Part shown: positions 11,355-22,116 of the stretch, piece after piece
How the letters are laid out: every line of letters starts with the position of its first letter
How positions within the stretch are numbered: the first letter of the stretch is position 1
Assembly (NCBI GenBank): GCA_018398805.1
Contig: JAGFBZ010000738.1
Coordinates: 186,001 to 250,000, forward strand
Length of the DNA stretch: 64,000 nucleotides
From: Hirundichthys speculiger
Taxonomy: Eukaryota; Chordata; Actinopteri; Beloniformes; Exocoetidae
Direction of reading: 5' to 3'
The notes under the pieces: model-generated
Database searches by the model: none
Seen by the model: only the letters and a program-made list of their open reading frames with translations
What the model was told of the DNA's origin: nothing
Translations under genes and position numbers: made by a program

Positions 11355-11645
11355 TATATTAATGGTCTAATAACTTTGAATGCACTCAAAGAGACGGGAT
11401 TTGATTCGAAAGCCCGGGGAGTTGCAATCCTTGTCAGGAAAAACCTCCCTTTTGTTTCTACTAGTGTGAAAAGTGATGTCAATGGTCGTTTCGTAATAAT
11501 TACTGGTAAACTGTACCACACACCAGCCATTCTTGTAAATGTTTATGCCCCAAATTGGGAAAACCCACAATTTTTCACCAGACTGATGGGTATCCTACCA
11601 GATGGCTATCCTACCAGATTAATAATTCCTGTTATGCAATAAATA
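11355..11645 (+). pseudogene. L1-type LINE endonuclease (ORF2) fragment
   Basis: The plus strand encodes KARGVAILVRKNLPF, VNGRFVIITGKLYHTPAILVNVYAPNWENPQFF, the middle of the APE-type endonuclease of L1 ORF2. The N-terminal catalytic part and the HDAS/SDH end are absent, and the reading stops at 11641. Together with the ORF1 at 9764 it is a short, internally deleted L1 copy split by the MITE 10577-11350. Confidence 0.8.
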
Positions 11646-11911
11646 GGCCCAACACCATAATACGAGAAAACATGTGCCACCACGTTTCACTGCCCTTACA
11701 GTGTACTGTGGCTTTAATTTAGTGTTTGGGGTCATCTGACACTGCTCGTTTTGGGTCTAGGGGCCACAGACAATCTTACTTTAATCATTTCACAAAATGT
11801 TGCACCATTTCTCTTTAGGCCAGTCGGTGTGTTCTTTGGCAAATTGTAACCTCAACAGTGGGACTCTTTGGGGACTTCTTGCCAATTGTTTGGTTTCACA
11901 GAGGCGTCTTC

Positions 11912-12659
11912 TAGAGGTCTTCACGGGTCCACTTTCATGGACCCGAACCCAAATGGACCCGAACCGAGCTATTATCATAAGTCCGGGGGTCCGAACCTGA
12001 ATGGACCCGCAATATTTTGTCCCGGAACCGACCAGACCCGAGTCTTTAGTTTCCAACCACGAACCGAACCGAGTTACCCGAATAAAACCAAAACAATACA
12101 GCCCATATTTGCATATGTTAAAAGTTGTCTAGCGTTGAATAAAACTTGGTTTTCTCACCTAAATTTGTCTTCTTCTACCCGGTTCAGTTGCTACATGATG
12201 GCTACGTGATGTAAACAACAATAAATCCACATCGTTATTTTCTTTGTAGATACATAGACTATTGGTAGCAACTGCTAACACTAATAGCCTATACTGGTCA
12301 GGATGTGTCGTGAATATGTTCTCTCATCCAGCGTTGTCATGTTGGTGATCAGTTGTGCTTTACAGCTGCTGGGCAAACCGGTAATAACACACTACGGCAA
12401 CACGACTGTTTTATGACAAACACGCCACATAAATTAATAATCATTTAACTGCCCCAAGTCCTGACATTGGCTGCCACCGCCAATATCTTTACCTCTCTCG
12501 AGTACACGCCGACCAAGCCTGACAGAGAGCACCAACTGGATCCGAGACTAACTGTACCAATTCCGACCCAAACCCGGAGTCACGACTTTTGAATGGACCC
12601 AAGACCCGATTCGGGTCGGGTCAGAACCTCGGGTTTTCGGATTGTTCCGAAGACTTCTA
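11912..12659. mobile_element. Non-autonomous hAT element, 8-bp TSD
   Basis: 748 bp bounded by identical 8-bp copies of GCGTCTTC (11904-11911 and 12660-12667). The ends are TAGAGGTCTTCACGGG and, inverted, TAGAAGTCTTCGG. Subterminal regions are rich in GGGTC/GACCC and GGTTCGG motifs in both orientations. No transposase is visible. TSD length and TIR support hAT. Confidence 0.85.
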
Positions 12660-12883
12660 GCGTCTTCTAATTGTTACCCTTAACTTTTGACCTTCTTTGA
12701 TCAGCCTGGAGCTGATCATTGGCTGAGCCTTTTCCATTTTGGCTATTCTTCAATCCATTCAAATGATCTTTTTCCATTTTCCATTCTATGCCTTTCTGGT
12801 TTTGGTTGCTATTTTAGAGAATTTTGAATTATTTTAGCTTAACAGTCTGTCATTTTCTGCACTTCTATATACCCCCACTCCAC

Positions 12884-13594
12884 TAGGGATGCGCGTGATT
12901 AGTCGTCTAAACGATTAAACGCCCGCTCACTTACTAGTCGGCACCAGAAATATTAGTCGTTTAACCAGTTTGTGTTTTATTCATGTACAAGGCCGCTTAA
13001 CTGTCATACAGCCACCCGCCACTAGTCGGGGCTACAGAGCCGTCAGACAGCAGTCCCCCTCTCCGCGGCAATGCTCGAGTAGACTGGAGTTTTAAAATGG
13101 CACGGTGGGAAGATGGTCTCGCAAAACCAGCGCGGTTTGGCGGTACTTTAATCTAGAAAATGAAAACAAGGTAGTGTGTAGACTGTGTCAGAAAAAACTG
13201 GCATACAATCACTCGACTGGAGCAATGCGCAACCACATTCGACTCAAGCATTTGGATGTCAATCTGGACGAGACGACGGCTGCTGATGCTAGCGGTGCTA
13301 GCCACACTCAGGCCGATTTGACATTGTTTACCCGGAGACGTGTTCTCCCGTCCGGTCTGAGAGGATAACGCAGCTCATCACGATAAGGACTTCGCAAGAT
13401 ATGCTTCCACTTAACTTTGTGGAAGGTAAAGGCTTCAGGAAGCTAATGGAATATGTTGAGCCTGAATACACCGTACCGGGACGCAAACTAATAACTTCCA
13501 GGCTGGAGCGCATCTTTTTTTTAGACTAGTCGACTAGTCTTGATTAAAATTTTCGTTTAGTCGACAGGGAAATTAGTCGCCAGGAACATCCCTA
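12884..13594 (+). mobile_element. hAT deletion derivative with BED-finger transposase fragment
   Basis: 711 bp with inverted ends TAGGGATG...CATCCCTA and flanking 8-mers CACTCCAC/CCCTCCAG (6 of 8 match, as for an old hAT TSD). Subterminal ACTAGTCG motifs occur repeatedly. The interior encodes the N-terminal part of a hAT transposase, listed separately. The catalytic core is absent, so it could only move with help in trans. Confidence 0.8.
13105..13520 (+). pseudogene. hAT transposase N-terminus with BED zinc finger
   Basis: The frame reads SAVWRYFNLENENKVVCRLC, then KKLAYNHSTGAMRNHIRLKH: a BED finger with the pattern W-x-YF...CxxC...H(x4-5)H. It continues through an acidic linker to about 13350. 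A frame change leads to ITQLITIRTSQDMLPLNFVEGKGF and VPGRKLITSRLERIF, matching the hAT block DMxPxxxVExxGF...YxxPSRxxxT. The sequence then runs straight into the terminal repeat, so the DDE/hATC core has been deleted. BED fingers bind transposon ends. Confidence 0.75.
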
Positions 13595-13599
13595 CCCTC

Positions 13600-14004
13600 C
13601 AGCCCTCCAATCCACTTTTTAATTAGAGTATGCTGCTCTTCTGAACAATATGTGGAACAACTCATTTTACTCAGTTTTCCAGAGAAATGCACTATAACCA
13701 GCATATACATTTGCTGCCTTCATCCTTAAGTAAGGGCCACCTGTTTTTTTCTACAGAATGAACGACCTCACCAACTGAACTCTACACAGCTATTTTTTTG
13801 AACAGCCTAATATTTCTTTTCCTTCACTTTCTGTGAAGTAAATAGTAAACAGTTACAAATCTAATACATTTTTCATCTTGTTTTGACTTTGAATAGAATT
13901 TGGAGTGTTCCCAATGTATTTGTGTGTTTGAAAATAAATGCTATTATCAGGATTTTGAACTTCACTCGCTTTTTCTCAAACACTGCTATTATTTTGAACA
14001 CAAC
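13600..14004 (+). mobile_element. DNA-transposon 3' end (CAGTTGTGTTC family)
   Basis: The right end CTATTATTTTGAACACAACTG is the reverse complement of a well-known fish transposon terminus. The preceding 400 bp match, with substitutions and small indels, the stretch 32060-32437 (shared blocks GAAATGCACTATAACCA, GACCTCACTAACTGAACTC and ACTTTCTGTGAA). Only this end is present. It was probably Tc1/mariner-related. Confidence 0.6.
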
Positions 14005-14261
14005 TGTAAATAAGCAAGTGACCCAGCAGGTGAGTATGCTTAGCCTGCGCTGCCCTACTGATGGTGAGGAAAAGAGAGCAAATTATCAATGAAAACAAGG
14101 GAATGTAAGCAAGATAATGTGGACACTCATATGCATAAAATAAGTGTCTGCTTTCATTCCTCACGGGAGAACAGATAATACAATCCCCCCACCCTGACAG
14201 GCATTCGCTGGATTACCCTCTTAGCCCTGCTTGTACATTTTAGCCACAGTACAATATCTAT

Positions 14262-14392
14262 CCATCCATTCATCCATCCATTATCTATACCCGCTCATTC
14301 CTATTTAGGGTCGTGGGGATCTGCTGAAGCCTATCCCAGTTGTCTTCAGGCAAAAGGCAGAGGACACTACAACACGCTTGAGTGAAAAAAGA
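14262..14392 (-). mobile_element. RTE-like LINE/SINE 3' tail with (ATGG)n
   Basis: CCATCCATTCATCCATCCATTATCTATACCCGCTCATTCC, then GGGTCGTGGGGATCTGCTGAAGCCTATCCCAG. This is the reverse complement of a ubiquitous fish 3' end that terminates in GATGGATGG. A plus-oriented copy of the same tail is at 15232-15362. Confidence 0.6.
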
Positions 14393-14394
14393 TA

Positions 14395-15050
14395 GCGTAA
14401 ACAACAACAATGGGCACAAGGAGGAAGGAGGAAGACAGGGCAAAAGCTGCTGGGCTAAATAGGAGCTGTGCACTATTCATGTGAAATAATGTTCCTGTTT
14501 ACTTTCTGGGGTCTTGTCATGTTAAAAAACAGAGAGCTAGCCGGTGCTCCATGCTGGAAGGGGACAGGACTCCATGTCAGGTAACCATGCAGCGCGACAA
14601 TGGGTTGAAGGGGTTAAGGGCTGATTTTCACATGTTTAATTTATTTGTTGGGTTTGGAATAAGAGAATGGAAAACATTTAAATGGAAATTAGACAGGCAT
14701 AAGGATGAGACAGGAGAAAGATTTTTATGTGTGCAGATTAGATTGCATCATAAACATGACCACATAAAGTCAAGGTTTTGATTATTAGTATTTCAGTGTT
14801 TTCCTGAATAAATTTTTTATTCAGTAGTGCATGCTAAGAGATAATACATAGATGAAATGTTAATTCTTATATTGCTTAAAATATGACTATGAGAATTAAC
14901 AAAGGCATGTAGTTGAAAATGCACAGGTGTAAAGCTAAGAGGAAAAGTGTTATGGTCAGATCTAGTGGTCAGGTCCTGACCTCCTCTGAAATGAATTCCA
15001 ATCAAAAATATTATGTTGTGTATTTTATAAGTTTTCATCTTATCAGCTGA
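14395..15050. other. Gene-free stretch
   Basis: No recognisable coding or repeat sequence. The open frames are under 95 codons with no family resemblance. Confidence 0.35.
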
Positions 15051-15055
15051 TTTAC

Positions 15056-15110
15056 CACAGACAGGCAAATCTTTTGGCAAATCTTTTGGCAAATCTTTTG
15101 CCTGTCTGTG
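15056..15110. repeat. Short hairpin enclosing a 12-bp triplet repeat
   Basis: Arms 15056-15069 and 15097-15110 are perfect 14-bp reverse complements (CACAGACAGGCAAA/TTTGCCTGTCTGTG). Between and overlapping them, GCAAATCTTTTG occurs three times in tandem (15065-15100). Confidence 0.9.
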
Positions 15111-15231
15111 TCCAGTTTTCAGAATATGTCAAATGTTTTACAAATGCTATATTCATTTTTCTTCAGTCAAATAATAAATTTGTTGCCATGAAATTTTAAG
15201 GAATGGTTTTACTTGTCATTTGATTTACAGG

Positions 15232-15362
15232 CTCTGTGTTGGACTAGCGACCTGTCCAGGGTGTACCCTTGCCTTTCACCTGAAAAGAGCTGGGATAGAC
15301 TCCAGCAGATTCCCATGACCATAGATAGGACTACACGGGTGTGGATAATGGATGGATGGATT
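15232..15362 (+). mobile_element. RTE-like LINE/SINE 3' tail with (ATGG)n
   Basis: GGACTAGCGACCTGTCCAGGGTGTACCCTTGCC, GCTGGGATAGACTCCAGCAG, then GGATAATGGATGGATGGA. Same family as 14262-14392 but in plus orientation and with a longer body. Confidence 0.65.
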
Positions 15363-15764
15363 TGATTGACAGTTTGTTCAATATTGCAAGGCCACATTGT
15401 GTTATCTTACAATGTTTTGAAAATGTGAAAAGAATCAAAGTTCAGACCCTAACACAATTCAAATGATGTGATTGATTCTTAACAGAGATGTGCATTAGCA
15501 AATGCTCAAAATCCTTAAAGAACTGAAACAATGTCATAAAAAAGGTTGCACCAAAACTTTTCCAAAAAAGCTGTGGAAACCTTAAAATTATATATTGGAA
15601 TGGCTACTTCATGTTATTCTCAATAAAGCTGATAAGGGGGCACTTAGTATAGCCCTTGTGATTTTTAAATCTTTTTGCTTAATTATTGATACAGGAGGGA
15701 GAGCACAGTGAAACATTGTGTATGCTGTTTTGCTCTGCTTTTTCATGAGGTTGCAATATTAGCC

Positions 15765-16345
15765 CAAATAATAATCCACAGTTTTCTGTTCAGAACTGTA
15801 GCTAGGCTGACAAAGAGTTACAAATTTGTTAAGCCATTAATTTCTGCAGCTCTTAGTAGTGAAGACTTTAAGAGCTTCATTAACTGTAAAATAATCAGCT
15901 GTGGACATTTCTGCAGCTTCAGTAACTGAACCAGTAACCAGTCCTAAACTACCTGAGCTACCTCTACCTGTCTGAGCTGACCTCAACTGTCAGTAAAGCA
16001 AAACCATCCACATGCCTATTAGAGCCCATCCCAGTTCGACAACTCAATCGTTTTCTCTCTTATTTCTATGTCAATATTAGATTAGATTAGACTAACCTAT
16101 CCCTAAAATCAGAGTATGTGCCACAGGTACATAAAGGGTTTAAAAGGGTTTAAAGTGTTGTGGTAATTAAACTTTTACACAACAAAATCCTCTCTTGGCC
16201 CAGACATTTTAGTAAATTGTAGACCAATATCCAATTTGCCATTTGTATCTATATTTCTCAAAACAGTAGTTACAAGTGAGTTAGGAGACCACCGGCATAT
16301 AAATGATTCATTTGAAGTTTTTTAGTCAGGGTTCAGAACACGATT
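15765..16345 (+). pseudogene. L2-like LINE ORF2 fragment
   Basis: The plus strand encodes VARLTKSYKFVKPLISAALSSEDFKSF, homologous to the better copy at about 29145. It continues with SELTSTVSKAKPSTCLLEPIPV and, after a gap, SLGPDILVNCRPISNLPFVSIFLK plus FEVF-SGFRT. These are the pre-RT linker and RT entry blocks of the L2 family seen throughout the window. Several stops and frame changes are present. A Tc1 fragment interrupts it at about 16350. Confidence 0.7.
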
Positions 16346-16359
16346 GAATTGGAAGATCG

Positions 16360-16615
16360 AAGTCTGAAGAAACAAAATAGAGAATACTGGCAATTTAACT
16401 ATTAAAATGTACTCATTTAATAAACAGGAGCATCAGTACTGTTTGGAGGAACCATATACAGTCATATAAGAGCCTGGCACCTCCTCCATGTTTGTGTTGG
16501 ACATTCTGGCACAAACAGCAAGCCCAAGCTGATCCCTCAGTGGGGTTGAGGTCAGGACTGCTGGCAGGCCATTCTTGAGGTAGTCTAGTTGAGCTTGGTC
16601 CCAAAGTGCAGGTCT
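16360..16615 (-). pseudogene. Tc1-like element 3' part inserted in a LINE
   Basis: On the minus strand: AAGAATGGCCTGCCAGCAGTCCTGACCTCAACCCCACTGAG (transposase block WPASSPDLNPTE), then GGAGGAGGTGCCAGGCTCTTATATGACTGTATATGGTTCCTCCAAACAGTACTGA and, at its 3' end, TTGTTTCTTCAGACTTCGAT. This is the end of a common fish Tc1 family. The DDE glutamate region is deleted. It separates two parts of the same plus-strand LINE. Confidence 0.7.
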
Positions 16616-16617
16616 TT

Positions 16618-16760
16618 TTACAGTTCCTAGAATATCCAAAAGTAGAATGGGAGGATGTTAATGCACCTCTAATATGGAAGCAGCTACCAGTTTGAGTTAA
16701 GGAGGCTTAAAACTTAAAATGTTCCTCTTTAGTTAGTCTAGGCTTTATCAGCCTTCCTTT
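16618..16760 (+). pseudogene. L2-like LINE, continuation after Tc1 insertion
   Basis: GTTCCTAGAATATCCAAAAGTAGAATGGGAGGATG and GGAAGCAGCTACCAGTTTGAG match the minus-strand copy at about 27200-27290 (GTTCCTAGAATATCCAAAAGTAGATTTGGAGGACG). This is the ORF2 C-terminal region (VPRxxKSRxGG...W..LP). The copy is degraded and has no tail. Confidence 0.6.
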
Positions 16761-17875
16761 TCAACCTGCCTAATACAGTAATCGTTTTCTTTGGATAATC
16801 ATGTTTTTTTTTTTGGGGGGGGGGAGGAGGGATAAGTTACACTGTATTCTTCTTCCATCTTTAACTCTAGCCAAAGCATGAACATGCAATGGAAGGAATG
16901 GAAAGAATAAGGGACACTGTCAGAGGGAAAGAAGGGAGAGGATGGACGATGCTGGGTCAGTCATGCGAAAGTAGCCAGAGTGCTTGTGGTCATTACTAGA
17001 GCAAAAGTCTCAGCATTGCTGCACCAATTAATTTTGACCCAGAAGGAATAGTATATAGACTGGCACTGGGCATCTTGCCATCCATAGCAGAATCAGATGG
17101 ACACACATACATGCATTTATAGACACAAGGAGAAACATCACTGACACACACACTGAAGGTTTAATATTGAGCTTCTAGTGTACATCACTGGATCTCTGTC
17201 TTGTGCCTTTATCTCAAAACACATATTTATTTTAGAGGAAAGATTTTACAAAACAGATTGTATTTGACCCCATGGGCTTTGTGTACATCATACCTTTTGT
17301 GCAATGGACATTGACCAGAAATTCAGTATATATGGGTTTGGACATGAAAGAATCCATTACAAAGAGTAAAATACCAGCACTCCAGGATGCTTTAATGAAA
17401 TCATGTAATATATATTTGATGTTCATTTGATGTTGTGATTTTTTTTGTTACATTTGCCTTATTCTAAAACCCAGTGAGGAAAGGATGATTCTGAATTTTG
17501 ACATGATACTTTTTCAAAACTACATGTGGGCATCAGCTGTTTTGCACAGAGAACAGAATTGGAATTTACCGGTTTTCTGTATTCATTTACATGAAATAGG
17601 ATATGATCTTAATCTACGTCACAATGACAGACAAAATGAGGGTTCTGCATAATTGACAGAGTGTAGCACACATGCACAAAATCGAATGTTGACTGGGTTA
17701 CAAAAGAGTAAGTGATCACTATGCGTAAAATTGACCAAGGAGGAATGTGTGTGCAAGACAGAACAAATTATTAATCTGCGCTAAACAGCAACAGAAGTGT
17801 GCGAGATAGAACATGACATGCATGCAAAAGAACAATCTTTCTTTCTATGAAGAAAAGCGATGAGGGAGCTTGAAA
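16761..17875. other. Gene-free stretch with homopolymer junction
   Basis: Contains a T-run directly joined to a G-run at about 16804-16828. Nothing else is recognisable; no ORF of note. Confidence 0.35.
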
Positions 17876-17879
17876 TTGG

Positions 17880-18498
17880 GCTCACCTCAACACAACTTTA
17901 TTTGTGAAGAACTTTTATGCAACTACAGCTGGACAAAGTGCTGTACATAAATAGTAAAAAATAATACATAAAACAATCTGCAAAATGTACAATAATAAAA
18001 ACACAATAGAAACACTACAAAACACTAAAGCAAAAGCAGAGTCTCATGCTGCGTCAAACGCAACAGAATAAAAATAGATATTATGATGAGTTTTATTACA
18101 TTTAAAATGCTCAGTGCCATTAAATCCTCAATGTCATCAAGACAGGACAGAAGTTGTTTAATTGAGAAAGTATCTTTACTCTTTGGAGGCACATATTGTT
18201 GACATAAAATGTCAATAACATAACAATGTAAAGAGATACCATGCGTTCCAAAAATGGAAGCCACAGAGAGTAGGTAAAGTGAAAAAAAGCAGAGGCCCCA
18301 AAGCTCAGCTATGTGGAACTCCATATAACAGAGGAGCCAAGGTGGATTACGGTTCTGTCTGCCAAACAAGACCTAAACCATTCAAGAGCACTGCTGCAAA
18401 TGCCCTCTAGGTACCGTATGTGAGACACAAAAATATTGTGATCCACTCTATCAAAGGCAGCAGTTAGATCCAGTAGGACAAAAATCGCATAAAGTTTG
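17880..18498 (-). pseudogene. Rex1/L2-like LINE, RT 3' half and UTR
   Basis: On the minus strand: YAIFVLLDLTAAFDRVDHNI, then GICSSALEWFRSCLADRT, a GVP-like turn and a degraded Y-DD region, the RT palm of Rex1/Babar or L2 LINEs. To its left, 17880-18010 resembles a LINE 3'UTR (CTTTATTTGTGAAGAAC...AAAGTGCTGTACATAAA in reverse). Upstream RT sequence resumes at 19053 beyond an inserted element. Confidence 0.7.
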
Positions 18499-19052
18499 TT
18501 TCCACTTGTGGGGGTTCTCGGGTAAAACTAGGAGGCTGGAATTTTAATAGGGCCGACCTCCTCAGTCCTTTCAGCCATCATGTCTCCTCTTACAATGACA
18601 GGGCTGGTTGCACGTAAACTACTATTCCAAACCAAATGTAGCGCACCGCTTTTGCTGTTTGTCAACCACCAAGGAAGAAAAGAAGGAGACGAAGCCAAAA
18701 CACAAAGAAATAAAAAAACGAAAAACAATGACGCAAAAAAATATTGGTAGAGCTAAAGATGATTTTAGCACTACTACATAATGGTGGCGCTGAATGATAA
18801 AATATGACTCGTATGTGAAGCGAAAATTAGGTGTCATTTCCTGCTCACAATGTATCCCAATCAGGGAGTCAACACCATCACCAGCCCCCATCCAGATATT
18901 TATCAGGGCCTCTCTGAGTATCTCTCTACAGGGCTGTGGTTAACCCTGCAAAGGTTTCTGAAGGCCTCTTCTGCAGGGCTGTTCCTGATAATAGAGACAC
19001 ACGTCAATGATCCAGCCCTTGAAAAACTACCCGAAACCCTCGCTAGTGGAAA
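18499..19052. mobile_element. Inverted-repeat DNA element splitting the LINE
   Basis: 554 bp with terminal inverted repeats of about 25 bp and about 80% identity (TTTCCACTTGTGGGGGTTCT at the left; TTTCCACTAGCGAGGGTTT inverted at the right). A TG dinucleotide follows or precedes both ends (18497-18498, 19053-19054). RT sequence on either side is collinear (NDILLDTDSGD | VLLDLTAAFD). No transposase is visible. The embedded CACT(T/A) could hint at a CACTA-type element, but this is unproven. Confidence 0.55.
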
Positions 19053-19305
19053 TGTACCTCTTATCACCTGAGTCAGTGTCCAGGAGAATGTCATTAACCC
19101 TTCTTCAATGTTGACTCTGTTATTCAGGGTTTTGAAACCAGTTAGGAAGACCACCAAGACATCATGTTACCCAGAAAAGACTTAAACTGTGTATAAACTT
19201 CTGTCTCTAAGATTTTCAAAATAAAAGGCAGCTAGGACATGGGCCTAAAATTAGCCAACATGATTAAGGCCCGGTATCTTAACACAGTGACAACACCAGA
19301 AGGTT
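19053..19305 (-). pseudogene. Rex1/L2-like LINE, RT 5' part
   Basis: Minus-strand pieces LANFRPMS, LPFILKILETEVYTQFKSFL, then a GFKTL-like and NDILLDTDSGD block. They match the RT entry LxNYRPISxLPFLxKILE...FQSGFR...NDI...DSG. Together with 17880-18498 it forms one LINE copy read from right to left. Confidence 0.65.
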
Positions 19306-21031
19306 CATGGTTTTTCATGGAAATACAGAGTCAAGTTTGGTTTGTCAGGAGGAGTGAAACCAGAAGCTGAACTCCTGGAGCAGCAGAAAACTGACCAGCA
19401 GTGGAGGGGTTAAAAAAAAAACCCCAGACAGCACCGAGCAGGAGTGCACAATTTAACTGCAGCACAGCAAAAACCAGAATCAAATAATATGGGCATATGT
19501 TATGCACGGCATGGGAGAGGAATAAGGTTTCATGTAAATTACTTTTAAAAACAGATGCTGTTCCACATCCATGACCTGACTTTTGTGGAGAGTTAAAATA
19601 TGAACCAGTAAAAGTTGGATGATACAGCAATTTTTTTTGTTTTTTTTGTGTAAGAATTGAATTCAGATTCCCAAACCTGCTGTCTATATAAACATATTTA
19701 CAAATATTTAATGTTTAAAAGTGAATTTTGGCAAATATTTTAAATTTTTAAAGTAAAAATTGGTGGGGGAACCTAGATAAGGAAAATGTTATGTATGAGG
19801 TGTCAGCAAAGTTAAGAAACGGCAACATAAATTAATTTTGGCCCTAACGGAAAAAAAGAAATAGAATACAGCACACATGATTGTAATTGGCCAGTTAAAT
19901 TCTAGATTTGTTGAATATTTCAGATTAAAGCTCTAGTCTTTCTATTTTGTTTTATTTTAAGTTTTTTAGGGAAACAATCTGTTACAATTTTCAGTGGTGA
20001 AATAACTTTTTTTGTTTAAAGCTTTTCCCTATTTTGTGCATAAACTAACACTTTTGATCTTGTGCACTTGTGCACCCCATTCTATTGCACACGTCTTCGT
20101 TGGTCTTGCACACCGCTCTCATTCAATTCCACAAATGTAGGCCTCACTGTGCTGATTGCCCATTTATAATTATCCCTCATACCCTTTAGACTTACGTTTC
20201 TCTTGTTTGATTCACATGCAAAAGATCAAACAAGGTGGCTTTCATCCAACTTTTGCCCTTTATAACAAAACAACTTTAAAGCTAGTCAGGCCCAGTTTGT
20301 TGGTGCAGGCCAACCTAGAATAGGTACTCTTGTTAGCCATCCCTTGGAACAGCCTAAGCTTGTTTGCTGGGTACCAGTGCAGTAAATGGGTAGCTCTAAA
20401 CCAGCCTTGGTCTCTAAACCAGTGTAGCGCCACACTGAGGTGTCGTCTGACTGCTTCAGGGATGTCTTCAAAAAATGACCTATTCTGACATTTCATGTAT
20501 AAATGCATACAGAATATGAATTCATACAGAAATACATTCTTTTTGCCTATGGATGAATAAATAAATAAATAAATAAGATACATAAATGGACATGAAATGA
20601 ATAATAAAAATGTGTCTCACATGCCCATTCCCCAATGCCAAAAGTTCACAATGTCAGTACAGGGTCAGCGTAAGGTCCGTGTGACTGCGCAGTTAGCCAT
20701 TGCCTCACCACTGACACAGCCATATGACACAGTCACTGAGTAACAAATGCTGGCAATTGGCAGCTCCAAAGTCAGAAACATGACATTATAGACACTGGTG
20801 ACGATAGCCAAATGTATTCCTGGGAGCCAGAATGGGTGGCATAGAATCACACTTAAGTCACCAAGCTAAGTTTAAGTGTTTAAGACACTATGGACTAGAG
20901 CCAGATCTGACCAGTGATGACACATTTAGTACAAAATGCATCTCGTTCTTCAACACCTGACTGTCTTAGTCAGGTTTTGAAGTTGGACACTACTGTCTAA
21001 GTAGTGTCCAAATAAACCCTGGAGCCTATAC
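19306..21031. other. Unassigned stretch
   Basis: No recognised gene. A minus-strand open frame of 99 codons (19331-19630) and one of 107 codons (20260-20583) match nothing I know. There is a small perfect hairpin at 20983-21011 (TTGGACACTAC, 7-nt loop, GTAGTGTCCAA). A short (AAAT)n run lies at about 20555-20575. Confidence 0.35.
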
Positions 21032-22108
21032 TAGGGATGCACGATAACGGTTTTTTAAAACCGATACCGATAACCGATAACTTTCAGCTCCTAAAGGCCG
21101 ATACTGATAACCGATAACACACACATATACCTAAGATCATTACATCAATACGATGAACAAAATCAAAAATTGTTTGAACTCTTTAAATGAACAGATATTT
21201 ATTTTTTCCATTGAAAAGCTACTGGCAAGCCTCTCTAAACATTTTCTTAAAGCTATCAAACAAACCTATTATATAAAAAAAAGGGTCCTTGAACTGATGA
21301 AAATATGCATCAAAATTACTAACTGAAAAGGATTTACATTAACATTTAAAGAATTTTGACTTGTGGTTCCATTTAAATTAATACCTTTAATTAAAGTAAA
21401 TGAGGTTCAGTGATTTTTTTTTTTTTATCTCATGGAAGCTTTAGATGAGGGAGGGGGGGGGCTGCTGCTGGCTTGCGCGCGTTAGCATTAGCTCGCGTTA
21501 GCGCGATTACAAAACTTCCATGGAAATGATTGTTGTGTTGTAGGTGGCTGATCAGGTTTGACGTATTAAAGCTTGTGCTTCCCTCCATGTGGAATTCGCT
21601 TGGAGCATTCGTCATAAATAACCACCAAACTATCTTCTTCTGAAACTTTAACAAAGTTTCATGCCATCGCCGCCATGTTTGTTGTCATCAGTAGGCTGTG
21701 CTGCATGCTACATTCAATGTGTAACGTAAATTCCGAACGTGCTAGTCCCTGGTGTGCTAGTCGTTCATTCAGCCTTTCCTATTTTTTTTCTTTTTTATGT
21801 GTAACATGAGGGGAAACACTTGGAATATCGATTCAAGTTAGCAACTACTAAAATTATGACCAACTTAAGTTGTTTTCTGGCATAATGGGGTATTCTTGAT
21901 TTTCCTGATTGAGAAATTGTTTTTCTGATTATGCCGACGTTACTTGAACATAACATTCACTGCCGGTGATTCAAGGCTCTGAGGGAGCGAGGCACTGCTG
22001 TTGACAAAAATACATATGTTATCGGGGCTGATATTGTCATGATATCGGACTTATCGGAATGACGTCATAATTTCCTGTTATCGGCTCGATAGTTATCGTG
22101 CACCCCTA
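21032..22108. mobile_element. Non-autonomous hAT element (TAGGG-GCACGATAA)
   Basis: 1077 bp with ends TAGGGATGCACGATAACGG and, inverted, TAGGGGTGCACGATAACTATCG. Flanking 8-mers GCCTATAC (21024-21031) and GTCTATAC (22109-22116) match at 7 of 8. Subterminal ACCGATAA/TTATCGG motifs repeat at both ends. No transposase frame is visible. Confidence 0.85.
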
Positions 22109-22116
22109 GTCTATAC

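Noticed and set aside
15065..15100. CRISPR-like spaced repeats
   Set aside because: The 12-bp units are directly adjacent without spacers, in eukaryotic sequence.
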